Shown here: piece after piece, positions 48,701-61,200 of the stretch
Position numbering within the stretch: position 1 is the first letter of the stretch
Layout: each line of letters begins with the position of its first letter
Assembly: GCA_038501625.1 (NCBI GenBank)
Contig: JAZAYU010000169.1
Coordinates: 806,001 to 870,000, forward strand
DNA length: 64,000 nt
Direction of reading: 5' to 3'
From: Corbicula japonica
Taxonomy: Eukaryota; Mollusca; Bivalvia; Venerida; Cyrenidae
Translations under genes and position numbers: made by a program
Notes under the pieces: model-generated
The model's input: the letters and a program-made list of their open reading frames with translations, nothing else
Database searches by the model: none
Told to the model about the DNA's origin: nothing

Positions 48701-51700
48701 CCTCATCTAGTAAACACAGCCTCCTCATCCTATATCCAAAAAGTAGAGAAGAGAATAGAGCATGTTTATACAATCATCGGTTTGATTATAAAAGTACTGA
48801 ATCGAGGTTAAGGAACTGTAAAAATAGTTACCGAATATACCAAATGGTTCCAGATATTAAACGAGAAAGACTTAATTCAAGCATAAGAAAATGTCGGTGG
48901 AAATGTAACCTTCAATGTGGTTTATGAGGGAACTTGAGTAGATGGTGAGGGGAGTGAAAATAGAATGTAAAAGGCAATCCCTGAGTGATAAAAATATAAC
49001 AGTATTGATTGAATATACGGGAAGACGCGAGTTCCGAGGTCTTCGTACCATTCACGGAGTCGTGCTGTACTTTGATCGCGTTGTTGTATCTCCCTAAGAG
49101 GACATATGCTGTCTTTATTAATATACAACCTATCAAATGGTAACATAAGTATTTGATAGATCAAAAGCCTCTGTAACATGTATCTTGTCTGGAATCACTT
49201 TATCTTTAATTGGCGCTAGAGCCTAGTGGGATAATTAAACCACTTTGCTCCATCAAAGCCGTTAGCTCTACCAATGCCACTGACATCCCCGAATAACGCA
49301 TTTAATGTGTTTGATTCTGATAACTTCCGCTACAAAGGTCGAAACTACCGGATTACATGTATCCTTTTCAATGTGTTTGTGCTTCACTACAAAGGTCGAA
49401 ATTACAAAGTCGTCGTTGACAGTTATGCCAACTGACTTGTCGTTGACAGATCATCAGATTGTCACAAGGAATGATAAGCTGTATGCGACGCATGTATGTC
49501 ACCTTTGGATCGAACTGGCTTCTGATGATGGACCTGAATTTACTGCAACAGCAAAACGATGTTTCCTCCAAGATCAGGGTGTTCACCACAGACTGTCATC
49601 TGTGGCATTTCCACACAGTAACTGTCATGCCGAGGTTGGTGTCAAAACAGTAAAGCGCCTAATTTTAATACAGGTCAGGACAGACACTTTAACACAGACA
49701 CTTTTCAAATAGCGATGCTGCAATACTACCGCAACACATCAGAAAGGACAAATTACTCTCTTCAGCTATGTATTTATGTTTTTGCAGTAGTAATCTCTCT
49801 ATTTAAACAAAAATATTTGAAAATTAAGTGTTAAAATAATAGGTTGCAGGAAAAGGCTGCAAGATTTTTTTCTGGCTGATATTCCATATTACATGTAATT
49901 GAACAGTTACAACTTAATATGGCTTTGAAAACCGGACAGGTATGAACTCATATAATTTATGTCATTGTCATTGTTAAAAACTGTAGGTGCAATTGTAAGG
50001 TCGTGTAAGTACAGTTTTCAATATATTAAAAAAAGATCGATAATATTAATTATAATAATAATACCAAGCCAAAAGTCGCCATTGAGATTCCCGAATCCAA
50101 CCCTGTACTCGTTGAATGATCGAAAGAAATCAACGGAGCCGTCAACACGATTTTGAAAAACCTGAAAATATTTGAATTGCTTCGTAATTATCGACAATAA
50201 TAATACACACATGTTAGGAATCGAACCCGTATAGCGACAGCGCCTAGCAGCAAAACATCGAACACTCGACATATTGAGCTAGCTGGAACAACCCCCCACC
50301 AAGGTTTCGCAGATCACCCCAATAAAGTGTTCGTCATTATTTAACACCGGAAACCAATTTTATACCCACAATAGTACTGTATACAACAGACTTTTCTTAG
50401 TTTTCAAGTGAGAAACAGGGTGAAATAAATTAAATAATCTATTGTTTTTCTGTGGAATTTGAATTACTGTTTTGCCGAACTACTTTCCTAAACTTAGCAA
50501 AATGACTATTACATCTTATAAATATAGGTTTTAAATCTAGCATTAGTAAAATCCAGTAATCGATCAGATTTAGACAAGTCCATAAAGTACAATTATTAAA
50601 GAACAATCTTTTTAAAAGTTTAATTGTTCCTAAGTGACTGATGAGCTTGCACCTTATTAAATTATAAGAAAGTTACACATGTAAGTATACAATGTGAACT
50701 AATAATAAGTTGACAAATAGAAATCTAAAAAGTATTTGATATAAACTTCTTTAAAGTTTCACATAAGTTTTTGAATTAATAGACGAAAACAGATTTTTTA
50801 GTGGTTTCAAAACCCGTTTCGCAATATCTAACTGCATGTATTTTGTCGACTGTTAAGCAAGATGTTAAGAAAACGGATAAATAAGTATTTGTGCAAGAAC
50901 ATGAGTTTGCGATAAATCGTAATTTATGTCGTTTTTTTTACGGCAACCAATACATAGTAGTAACATTAATATCTATATTGGCTCAACATTAATTGTAAAT
51001 TTCGGAATATGTACAGTGTATTAAGTAACAATAATTATACTCTTTGATCACTGTTGATGAAGTCAGTGTAAAAGCATAATACCTATAATAATTAAGCTCT
51101 TCAGTTTGAATATTGATATTTTGTATCAGTGGCATTTAAATAACATCATAAGAAGCATGTGTTAAAACGAATTGTTATGAGAATCTTGTTTTCCATTTTC
51201 CAAACAACGAATTTCATGCACTTAATCTTTCTTTATATATTTATATCAATAACTACAGCATCTTATACCTCAATACCTTATATATCAAAAAGTGAAATGC
51301 GTATATTAAGAGTTTATATATATGTCATATTCAAATAAGACCATTGGGGTTACCGCCTTGGAATAAATTTGCCACTAAGGGTTTAAACCAGGTTCTAGGT
51401 TGTGCCAAGCTCACACTTGGCCCAACAGGTTCTCCTATCAACAAACAAGTTGTCTTGGTGAAATAACTCCAACCCACACATCAGCTAAACAACATTGTTG
51501 CATGCTGTAGAATAACGTTTTGGTAATCGTTCTTTTTAAATTTACAGAAGATTTTTAGGAATTACTGGGATAAATTAACATTTCCTTTTATCTTCTTAAG
51601 TTTTTAAATCAAATCGCTATAAAAAAAAACTGGCTGAGGAATACTTTGTTGCAATACCCAATAACGGTCTGTTTTGAACAAGTATTATTAACCAGAAGAC

Positions 51701-52215
51701 GGAACTGATCCGAATCGAGTTTATTTGAGAATATATTGTCCACAGAAAACTCCAAAGGCAATGTTAAAATATAAAAGTATATTATTGGGAAAATTGAACA
51801 AAATATGTTCTACTTAAAGTGTGTTTTGCACCAAAAATATTTTGGTGCATATCTATTGCTGTATGCAACATATTAGATTTTTTCTTTTTAGGCAGCTGAT
51901 TAGACGTTAATAAACATTATAGACAAATGTTCATAATTATAAGATTGTAAGGCGTGAAGTAGATGAGAAAGGAAACTTTGAAAACCGCCGAAAACGAAAA
52001 CTATGAAACTATTGTAGCTACCCTTTAAAAAGTTAATAGTAAATGTAATAACAATTTTATAAATAATAATATAGTTACCGTCCATCCACCACCATCAGTA
52101 GTGAAGTCACATGCCACGTTTATAAACCTGTTGGATTGTTTTATATAAACCTCATAGATTCCATTACCATGCCCTTCTCCACTTTGTTGAATATCATAAC
52201 AATCGGAAGGACGGG
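45788..52215 (-). CDS. Exons 7-10: fibrinogen-related domain
   Basis: Four exons: 52215-52079 (RPSDCYDI to GGGWT), 50161-50065 ([13 protein letters not shown] to DFWL), 47002-46844 ([18 protein letters not shown] to GFGTL) and 46071-45788 ([17 protein letters not shown] to MMIRRMR, stop). The length of about 224 residues is normal for a complete FReD. Confidence 0.9.
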
Positions 52216-55200
52216 CTTTAATATAAAGAATAAACTTGTTGATATCAAAAGAATTGTCACCGTGTTAAAAAACAACAACAACATGAGAACACATTTCAGA
52301 AATTCTAACTTTGAAACACATCTTAGGTAAAACAAAACTTAAAACCAGTTATTTTGACTATAAACAATTAACGTAAATCCGTTGTGATTTTAAAACATTC
52401 TCGCAATTAATAAACTATACTGTTTAGGAAAACTGTCCAAACAGGAAAATTATGCTTTGAACTTGTTTATACCAATCTGAGTGAAATAAATTCAACAAGT
52501 GACATGATAGCTGACGGCGAACATGGAACCTTCAGTGCGGTATTTACAGATTAATTTAATACCACTATAATACAATGTTACTATATATAGTAACAAATTT
52601 ACTTTGAAAAAATATTATTACTCGGCCTCGGCAGATTTTATCGCATAATTGCCCTGCACGTGGATGGCAATTATGCGATAAAAGCCGTTGGAAAAGACGT
52701 ACGTGCAATGCTTGGTTTTGCATTACGTTATTAGCGGCATTCCCGACAGCAAAATGGCCACGGGTGAGCGTACGCTGGAGTCGCTTCTAACATAATTATT
52801 TCCCTTTGCCCTGCGGGTAAGGTAAACCTCGGATTTCACCGGTACAGTTATCGAGGGAAAACTGACATATGTATTATACAGAACAATTCATGGGTGGTCG
52901 GGGCGGTTGTTGATAATTGCCCCGCTAGAGATAACAGCTAAAGCCCTCGGGCATTTTATCTCTTTAGCGGGGCAATTATCAACATCCGCCCCTGACCACC
53001 CACATATTATTCTCTAAGAATGATTCCATGGCGCCCAGATAAAAGAATGGGTTTTCCCTAAACGAGAAACAATAGGGGAAACTTAACAGACTATAATTTT
53101 GGCAGGGCTCTATAAATGTAAATCCTGCATATCACAGAGTAAGGTAAGGTCCGGCGTTCGGATGAATGACGATAGAAAGTAGGTTGCAACGCTGTGTAAT
53201 TCTTGTCCGCGTTATTTGCATCGCACAAAGAAAGCAAGCAGAAGATTATTATTCTTTGAAGCGTGATTTTCGTAAACTGGACATGCTCACAAGATTGACA
53301 TCATCATCGTCATTATAATTATTATAACAATTATTGAATGCTACTGTTTGCTAACCGACGATAACTCGCAATCGGTTGCATATGAAAAATAGTAATAATA
53401 ATAATAATAATAATCATGATTACCTTTTTCACAGTTTTCTCCCCAGAATCCATCATGACACGTGCATTTGTAAGTATTGTGGTTCTCGGAACACGTGCCT
53501 TCTTGACAAGGATTTGGCATGCAATGCTGCGTAGGTGTTGTTGTCATCACAGAGGTTGTTGTCGAACCATGAGTGGGCGTCGTTGGAGCTAATGGCGTTG
53601 TTGTCTCCTCGCAGTTATTATTGCATAGGTCGGAATTGCAACATTTTATCACGCAGGATGATCCTGTAATGTACGATTATGTGTTTAAAGATTTATTACA
53701 TTAGATAATGTAAGTTTGTGCTATATAATAATTCACGTCAAAATATAAGATAAAATATTTTAAAATCTGTGTTTTATGAAAGCCATGTGCTATGAACAAG
53801 ACAGAAGAACATTTCACAGAAAGTCATGATATCATTTTAATTACCCTGTAATAACCGAAATTAAAACAATTGCCGAGCAATTTTGATACATATAAAAACA
53901 GAGAGGTTTGGTAAGGTTTTAATCAGTATTACAGAAAAATGAAAGCCAGTAATACCAATGGAGTCCATCCAACTGAACACCTATCACTTCAGTTATCTTA
54001 AAATTATGATTCCCTGAGAACAATATGTCCGGCAGCTATAGCAATATTTTGGATTTGTAAAATCTCAAGATTTGGATGTATTTGCAATCTGTAAATAAGA
54101 GGTTAATTTATTAATTGAAATTTGTGTTTCTATTTGGTTGATGTTTCAATAACAAACGATAGGTGTTTCAATATTCTTTAAAAAAAAAGGTACATGTTTT
54201 TTTTTAATATTTCATCTTTAAATATACCTGGGAGATCAATACAATCTGTTCCAAAGTAATTTTCATGAAATGTCGTTGATAAACAGATTAAAAGTCAATG
54301 TGTGGTCTGAGAACATGCCGAGTGTAACACTGACTTCCATCAGTACTTAGACATTCATTCAGCGCTTTTATAAGTTACTGTAAATCCTTTTAGGTCGTTA
54401 AGCATATACTTATTATGAAACAAAATTTCATAGAAGTTATAAAAATAACTTTTGTTTAAATAATTTGGGCTGCTCTAAGATGGGCTCTTTCAATAACCCA
54501 GCCAGTAAAGATTTGCTAGATTTGCTATTGTTTAACCACTTCCTGCTTTTAATGTTCGCCTTTGGCGTTCTGTGTGATATGAAGGATTTGTTTTCTCAGA
54601 TCCCCTGTCTAAATTCTATGAAGTTCAGTTCAACACAATGTTTAGATAAACCCATTCTTTTTCTAAACGTAAAAAAAACAATGGGCGGATCTAAACAAAA
54701 AAGAACTTTGACAGGGGATCTGAGAATATACACTCAACAAAAGTTCTAATTTGTCACTTTTTGTCCGTATTTTTATTAAGAAAGACATTGAATTCCGTCT
54801 TTATTTATAATCATATGCCAAAAACAGTCTCCAACTTAAGTTTTAATATTGTAATAATTAACTTCGGAACAATTTGGCGAGAGTTATCCTTAATTTTGCT
54901 AAAAATGCATTTCTTGCATAAAAAGGTCAAGGAAACAGAAATGTGCTCTTAATTTCTTGTGTTATTTTAATAGGACCCATCATTAGTAGGAAAAATATAA
55001 AACTTTATTAATCAACAGCACATTAATTTAAATAAATCCCTTTCAAAGTATCCAATTTTAAAATTACCTCCCTTTCAACTAAAGACTAATTTTGACCCTG
55101 CAATGTCAGTAAATTGTATTGAATTCATTGAAGAAAACAATTTATAAAGATTACAAAGACATTAGATAATTGATTTCTAGACAAACCAGTTCTTTCCACA

Positions 55201-58200
55201 ATCTTTCATGACGTAGGAAAGAAACGAAACTAGCATACATTGTAAACATATACAATTGATGACCTTTGGTTGAACTTTGGTTGAATGTATATCCTGCATA
55301 TCACAGACAACGCCAAAGGCAAAATTTAAAAAAAAAAACAGGAAGTATATCCTTGGGGTGATTGAACAATAACCGAATCTATATTGACTTGGATATTGAA
55401 AAAAAAGTGAAATATGCATACCAGTAATCGCCATTCTCACAAAACGCAGCCTCCACGCAGCGATAAAGAAGAGAGGAAGAGAGCGAGCATGTTTGTTATA
55501 AGTGTGTCAATTCAAATAAAACGCCACAAACAATTCACGAAAGAGAGAACCTTTGGGGATACAGTCTTGGAACGGTCAGTGGCAAAACAAATTGCCGCTG
55601 GGGGTTTAAACCGGGAACCACCCATCTATAAACTGGCCGAAATTTTTAAACAAAAGAAATCTTAAAGTACTATTGACATTGTATATAAGTATCTTGCTCA
55701 AAGACCTTCAAGGACGTAACTGATAACAACACTGATTAAATGTACGGGTTTACAGCCGCCACACGGCACAAACAACGCTACTGTGATATTGCAATAGATT
55801 GAAAGGGAACTTTGAAAGCCATCAAACACGACAAATTTGAAAATATTGCAAACAAGTATGTTTTATGATCTGTCTCAATTAGATTCTGATGTCAAGTTTA
55901 TTAGTTTTATATTTTAATCGGCTTTATTCAAATAATCGCAAGGCGCAGATACATACGATATGTTCATAAAATCGTCTTAATACTTTCATACTTGGTTTCA
56001 TCTTCGGAACATTTTTTCAGTTGTTTGGACGTGAATCTATTGCATATACAGGTTGATATCGATTAAACGGCTTAGTACATTGTCATCATAAATGTATTTA
56101 CAATAATATATTTTATAATTGTATCCGTTTTGTGTGTGTGTGTGGTGGCTGGGTTTCCATTATAAAGTTTCATACCAGATTGCACTGTGTCCCCACTGCT
56201 CCGCTTACCAATGACAGTCATAATGTGCTTGCATAGCTGTCCAAATGGTAAAAAATTGTTCTTACAGTAAATAGAAATAACAAAAAAAACCTAAAGGAAT
56301 TGAATATTTCTCAGGAGTCCAATGCGCTTTGTATGCGAAGAAAGTAATTCACTAAATTAATAAAGTACTACGTTCGAATCGTAGCAGTAACGAGAAGCAA
56401 AAAATGTATGATCCATAAAAAACGTTTCCGGTATCCCGAATGAATTTTACGTTCTCATTGTTTGCATAACGAATATACTTTCTGATAATTAAAAGCTCCA
56501 GTATTAAACGAAATTATTTTGGTGATTCAAACTTTAAGAAGTTAACGTAATAATTCATAAACTTTTTTTGAAATCGGAAATAAGAATCAATATTATGCAT
56601 CAATACAGTAATTACGGCCATAGAACCTAAATTTCGAGAGACTGGTGGCATGCTTCAGAATTTATGTTGTACTTAAACCATCAGGGATATTTTCCTGGAG
56701 ATTTAATTAATTAAATGACAATCGTTTAGAACAATAAAATAAATCTTCGCAAAATTGTCAAATAATTGTACAATATATAAAATAAAATAAAAGTTTTAAC
56801 TTAAAATATAAAACTTGCATCGTTGTGTTATAGATTCTACTCACGAATTTTTGTCAACGAATGGTCATCGAGTACTTAAAGATTTAGTTCAAAGTTTCAT
56901 TAATTAGTGAGTGTATAAATGAGTGTGTGCGTGAGACTGTAGTTGTTAAAGAGAAATGGAGTCGAGTTTATAATTATGCACAGTTAAAAGAATGAATCGC
57001 TGTAATTAACGGATTTTATTAAGTTGCAAATATACTTTTACCATTTCGTTTTCACAGCCGCTATGGAATCTTGTTTGATGCAACACAGGATCTTGTGTTC
57101 GGCTCAGTTTGCATGCCTATGACAGAAAAGTATGTTGTGTTGTTAAGTTAGTTCAAATATGTTGGTTCTAATTTTCGAAGTTATAGTAATATTGTTTGTG
57201 CTGTGTGATAGTGAATGTCTACCCAAACATTACAGGAGTAATGTTATTAGATTACCAAAACATAACAGGAGTAACGTTATTAGATTACCAAAACATTACA
57301 GGAGTAATGTTATTAGATTCAAACCTTAGAATGTTTTACAAGCAATATTAGCAAACGCAATGAGGCTATTTTAAAGGGCAGATAAAATATTCAATCAAGA
57401 ATACAGTAAAGTGTTGTTGTTTGATGACGAGATCAGTATCAAAATAAATTGGTTTGAGTCTTTTTATCTGTTCTCTTTCTTTCCCTATTCCCCGACGCAA
57501 ACTGCCAAAGAGATACAATTCACCTTAAAAGGGTCATTGTTCATAAATACTTATGGGGCAATGATGTTTGGAGCCAAATCCTCATTATCTCATATATCTA
57601 GTAGATCTACATATATCTGAAAAACTTTTGATGAAAAAGAAATATATGCATATCAGGAATCGCCACACTCACAAAACACAGCCTCCCCAGGTATCGATGA
57701 TACATACCTCGTCCAGCCCACACACTGTTATCTTGTCACAGTCATCAGTGTTAGTCTGGTACTGACAGTTTGTACATATTGGACCCCGATGTGATGGGTA
57801 GCCTGGCAATATATTTTGAACAGTTTAGTTTTATTTGCATGTTTTGTATAAAAACAGCAACAACAACAAAAACAAACAACAACATTTATGCTGTTGAATA
57901 GATAATCTGAGGGTTTACCGATTTAGAACGCCTAGGAGCACACCAGTTGCTACCATGGTTTAAAACAGCTTATAGGGTGCAAGAGTTTCACACTTGTCCA
58001 ACAAGTTCTCGTATGAACAAAGAAGTACAAGTTGAATTAGTCGGTGAATTAGATCCAACCCATCCATCAACTTGACACTGTTGCATGCCAAAGCAGACAC
58101 ACATTTATAAACATGTTTACGCAAAATGTATTCGAGATAAGATTGAATATTTATACCGTGAGTTTCGCATCCGGCAGCGTTACACAATGTGCTTTGACAA

Positions 58201-61200
58201 CATTCACTGCACACCAACATATCTGTTGATCGCTGTATGACATCTGATGACCCAAGCTTTTGCATCATATATTCAGTCACGGATGTGTTGAGTGTATGAG
58301 AGTAAAACGCTTTACTCGTCGTGATTTCCTTGCGTTTACCGATTATTTGCTGTGTGAAGCATTGCTGCGAAGTTAAATTAAAAATATATTTAAATAATTT
58401 TTGATAAAGTCTTAAGATTGGCAATTCAATTTAACAAATGTAAAAATGGTTATTTGCATCATTGTTAAGAATTTGAAATTTGATAAAAATATTTTGTGTC
58501 CTTTTCACTGAAATATTTAAATAATATGAGATATTTGCGAAAATGTATTTGAAATTGAACTTTCTGGTCGCCTAAGGTGGCGTAAACAGAAGACAAACGT
58601 AGATTACATTCTCGGCATCTTGTCCTTACGTTTGTTTTTATATTTTTTTAGCGATGGCAATGACGAGGCACGTATATAACAAAAAAAAATCCGATTCAAT
58701 TAAAATTGTGTTTTGTAAAGTTCATAACAATTGCCCAGATTTGAAATATTACATACTGCATTGTTGATATTCTTTTATTTAAGTAAACATTCTTTCTTTT
58801 TAAATTCAAATATTTATTGTGTTTCTTAATTTTGAAGTTTATTGTCATAATCAGTTTGATACTTAGTTGCATATTTGACCTCTATAATTCTTCGTAAGCT
58901 GTTTGACAATGTTATTAGCGATAAGATGTAGATATCCCTTATAGTTGTCATAGTAAGGATTGCCCGAGGCAGATAAATTATCAGAAGTTTAGGGATTTTA
59001 TAACTACATCAGGACATTCTAACTTTGACTTTACACTAAGAAACATCTAAATTTTACATAAGAGCGAAGGAATACCGCTCACAAATAAGGATAACCTTTA
59101 CTGCATTTTATAAATAGTGTTTTATATTTTGACATGTATTTGCAAGTGAAAACCTTGCACAGGAATACCTGAAACAAGTATAATGAACATTAATTTATTG
59201 TTATTTATCGTCACCAATAGTCAAATCGAACTAAACAAACAAATACAGAAATTGTACACGTGTTCTTTACTTCGACGGAAACCCGACGTATTGAACCCGG
59301 TTATAGTATTCCCACCGTATTCCGTATATTTCCAGTATTTTTTTCTGTAATGCTTAACCACATTACATAAGTAACTTTAATTTCATGAAAATATTAGTAA
59401 CCCACAATATAAATCTTAGTTATAAAATCGTACATTTTTGTCCCTACATCCCATCCTGTAAAATATCCTTCCAGTACCGCTTACAAATTCGTCTAAAAAG
59501 CATTCCTGAAGTGCAATTAAAAATCATAGTATAAATACAAACACTTTAACCATTAAAACCGTAATATTACTACTGTCACAATTCCAATCAAATGGTTTTA
59601 TGTTTAAAATTCTTAGACTAAAGTATTATGTAAAAACCTTGACAGAATAGCCACGAAGGACGTGATCATATCAGTGGTACAGTGGTACATAAAGTTCGAC
59701 TTGGATGGTCAGAATTGGTTTTAATTATAGGTGGCAAATATTGATTGTTTAAAAAATATTCATACAAATTTCTTCAATTCGACGGTGGCAGTGGTTCAAA
59801 AGTTTAAGAAGGTTTATAGGGAAATCTTTTTTTTAAAGAACCTAGAAGCTCGATTTGTTTCTTTTATCCCTGTCATCGTGTTCTTGCTGATTTGACTCCA
59901 GGTGCTCTGTTCTCGGTAAGGTCATTGAGTACCCGCCCCTTTAGCTTTTCAATGCTATTAGCTTCTTATGTTTTATATGTTTGTGTGCTTTTGCATGCAA
60001 CTTCGTTAAGCTGATTGGCGGGTTGGAGTTATTTCACTAAGACAACTTGTGCATGTATTTTGATATGAGAGCCTGTTTGGGCAAGTGTGAGGTTGGTGCA
60101 CCTTAGAACCTGGTTTAAACCCCCAGTGACAATTTGTTTTGCCACTGACCATTTCAAGGCGGTATTCTCATAGTTTCTCTTTTTCGTTAATTGTTTTTAG
60201 GGTCCTATTTGAATTGACATACTTATAACAAACATGCTCTCTCTCTCTCTCCCTTACTTCTTTTTCGCTGCATGGGTAGGATGTATTTTGTGAGTGTGGC
60301 GATTCCTGATATGCATAATATTATATTACTTTTTTTCTAACCGCAGTTCCAATGATTAAATTTGTGTCTATATGCGACATTATACAATTCTCAAGAACTT
60401 TCGAAGTGAAACAAGAATATATATAGATTGGGTTGTTCTTAAAGGATACCTTGTGAGGTCCGCACGTTGTTATTGTGTCACAATCAGTTGGTAGAATGCT
60501 GTCTTCGCAGTAAAGGCACTGTAGTCCTAAAATAAATGTTTGAAAAAAATGATACATTTCGGCATTTAGATTAATATTGTTAATTCAAATCTTCAGCAAT
60601 AAGGAGAACTTAAACGGGCGAGCGAATAAGAACACCGTACGTGAGCAGCGCATGTAGGTACTGCCTCCATACGTTAACATGGCAATCGCACGGAGATCTT
60701 TCGTTGTAAGCACGTTGTCGATACGTACAACTCACTTACCTCCTTGGCAATACGCATGCAACCGCTTACCCCTAGATGTGGCGTGTGGGCCACGTACTCG
60801 CCCCTTGCGCAACCGTGAGTTATGACCAGGGCTTAAGCGATTAATAAAAATGTCATCACAAAATTGACAAACGATACATTCCTGAACAGAAATGCATTAA
60901 ATAGAATACATTCAACAAAATAGGATTTGCGCCCCATTACCCAATCAGAAAAGCTAGTTTTTGAATATTGTAACCGAATCGAAGGTCAATTTTGTATTCC
61001 GACAGTGTGTGCATAGAAACATACATGTACACACAACATTTGCAACTTCTTTATCCATGAATCTATCTAGGCTCAGCTTCCCATCCTTTATTTCTTTATT
61101 TGACAACCAACACAATAAAATGTAAACATTCTTGTTAAAAGCACGCTAATGTCATAGATGAACTTCGCTGAAAGACACAAAACAAATCGTTTATCGTGTT

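Noticed and set aside
49213..49280. tRNA gene on minus (GGCATTGGTAGAGCTAACGG)
   Set aside because: Only an A-box-like word; the arms do not fold and no B box is found.
60640..60810. Extra FReD-gene exon (GGTTGCATGCGTATTGCC then GTAAGTG)
   Set aside because: Exons 1 and 2 already join in the correct phase, and an added exon here would not be a multiple of three with a clear acceptor.
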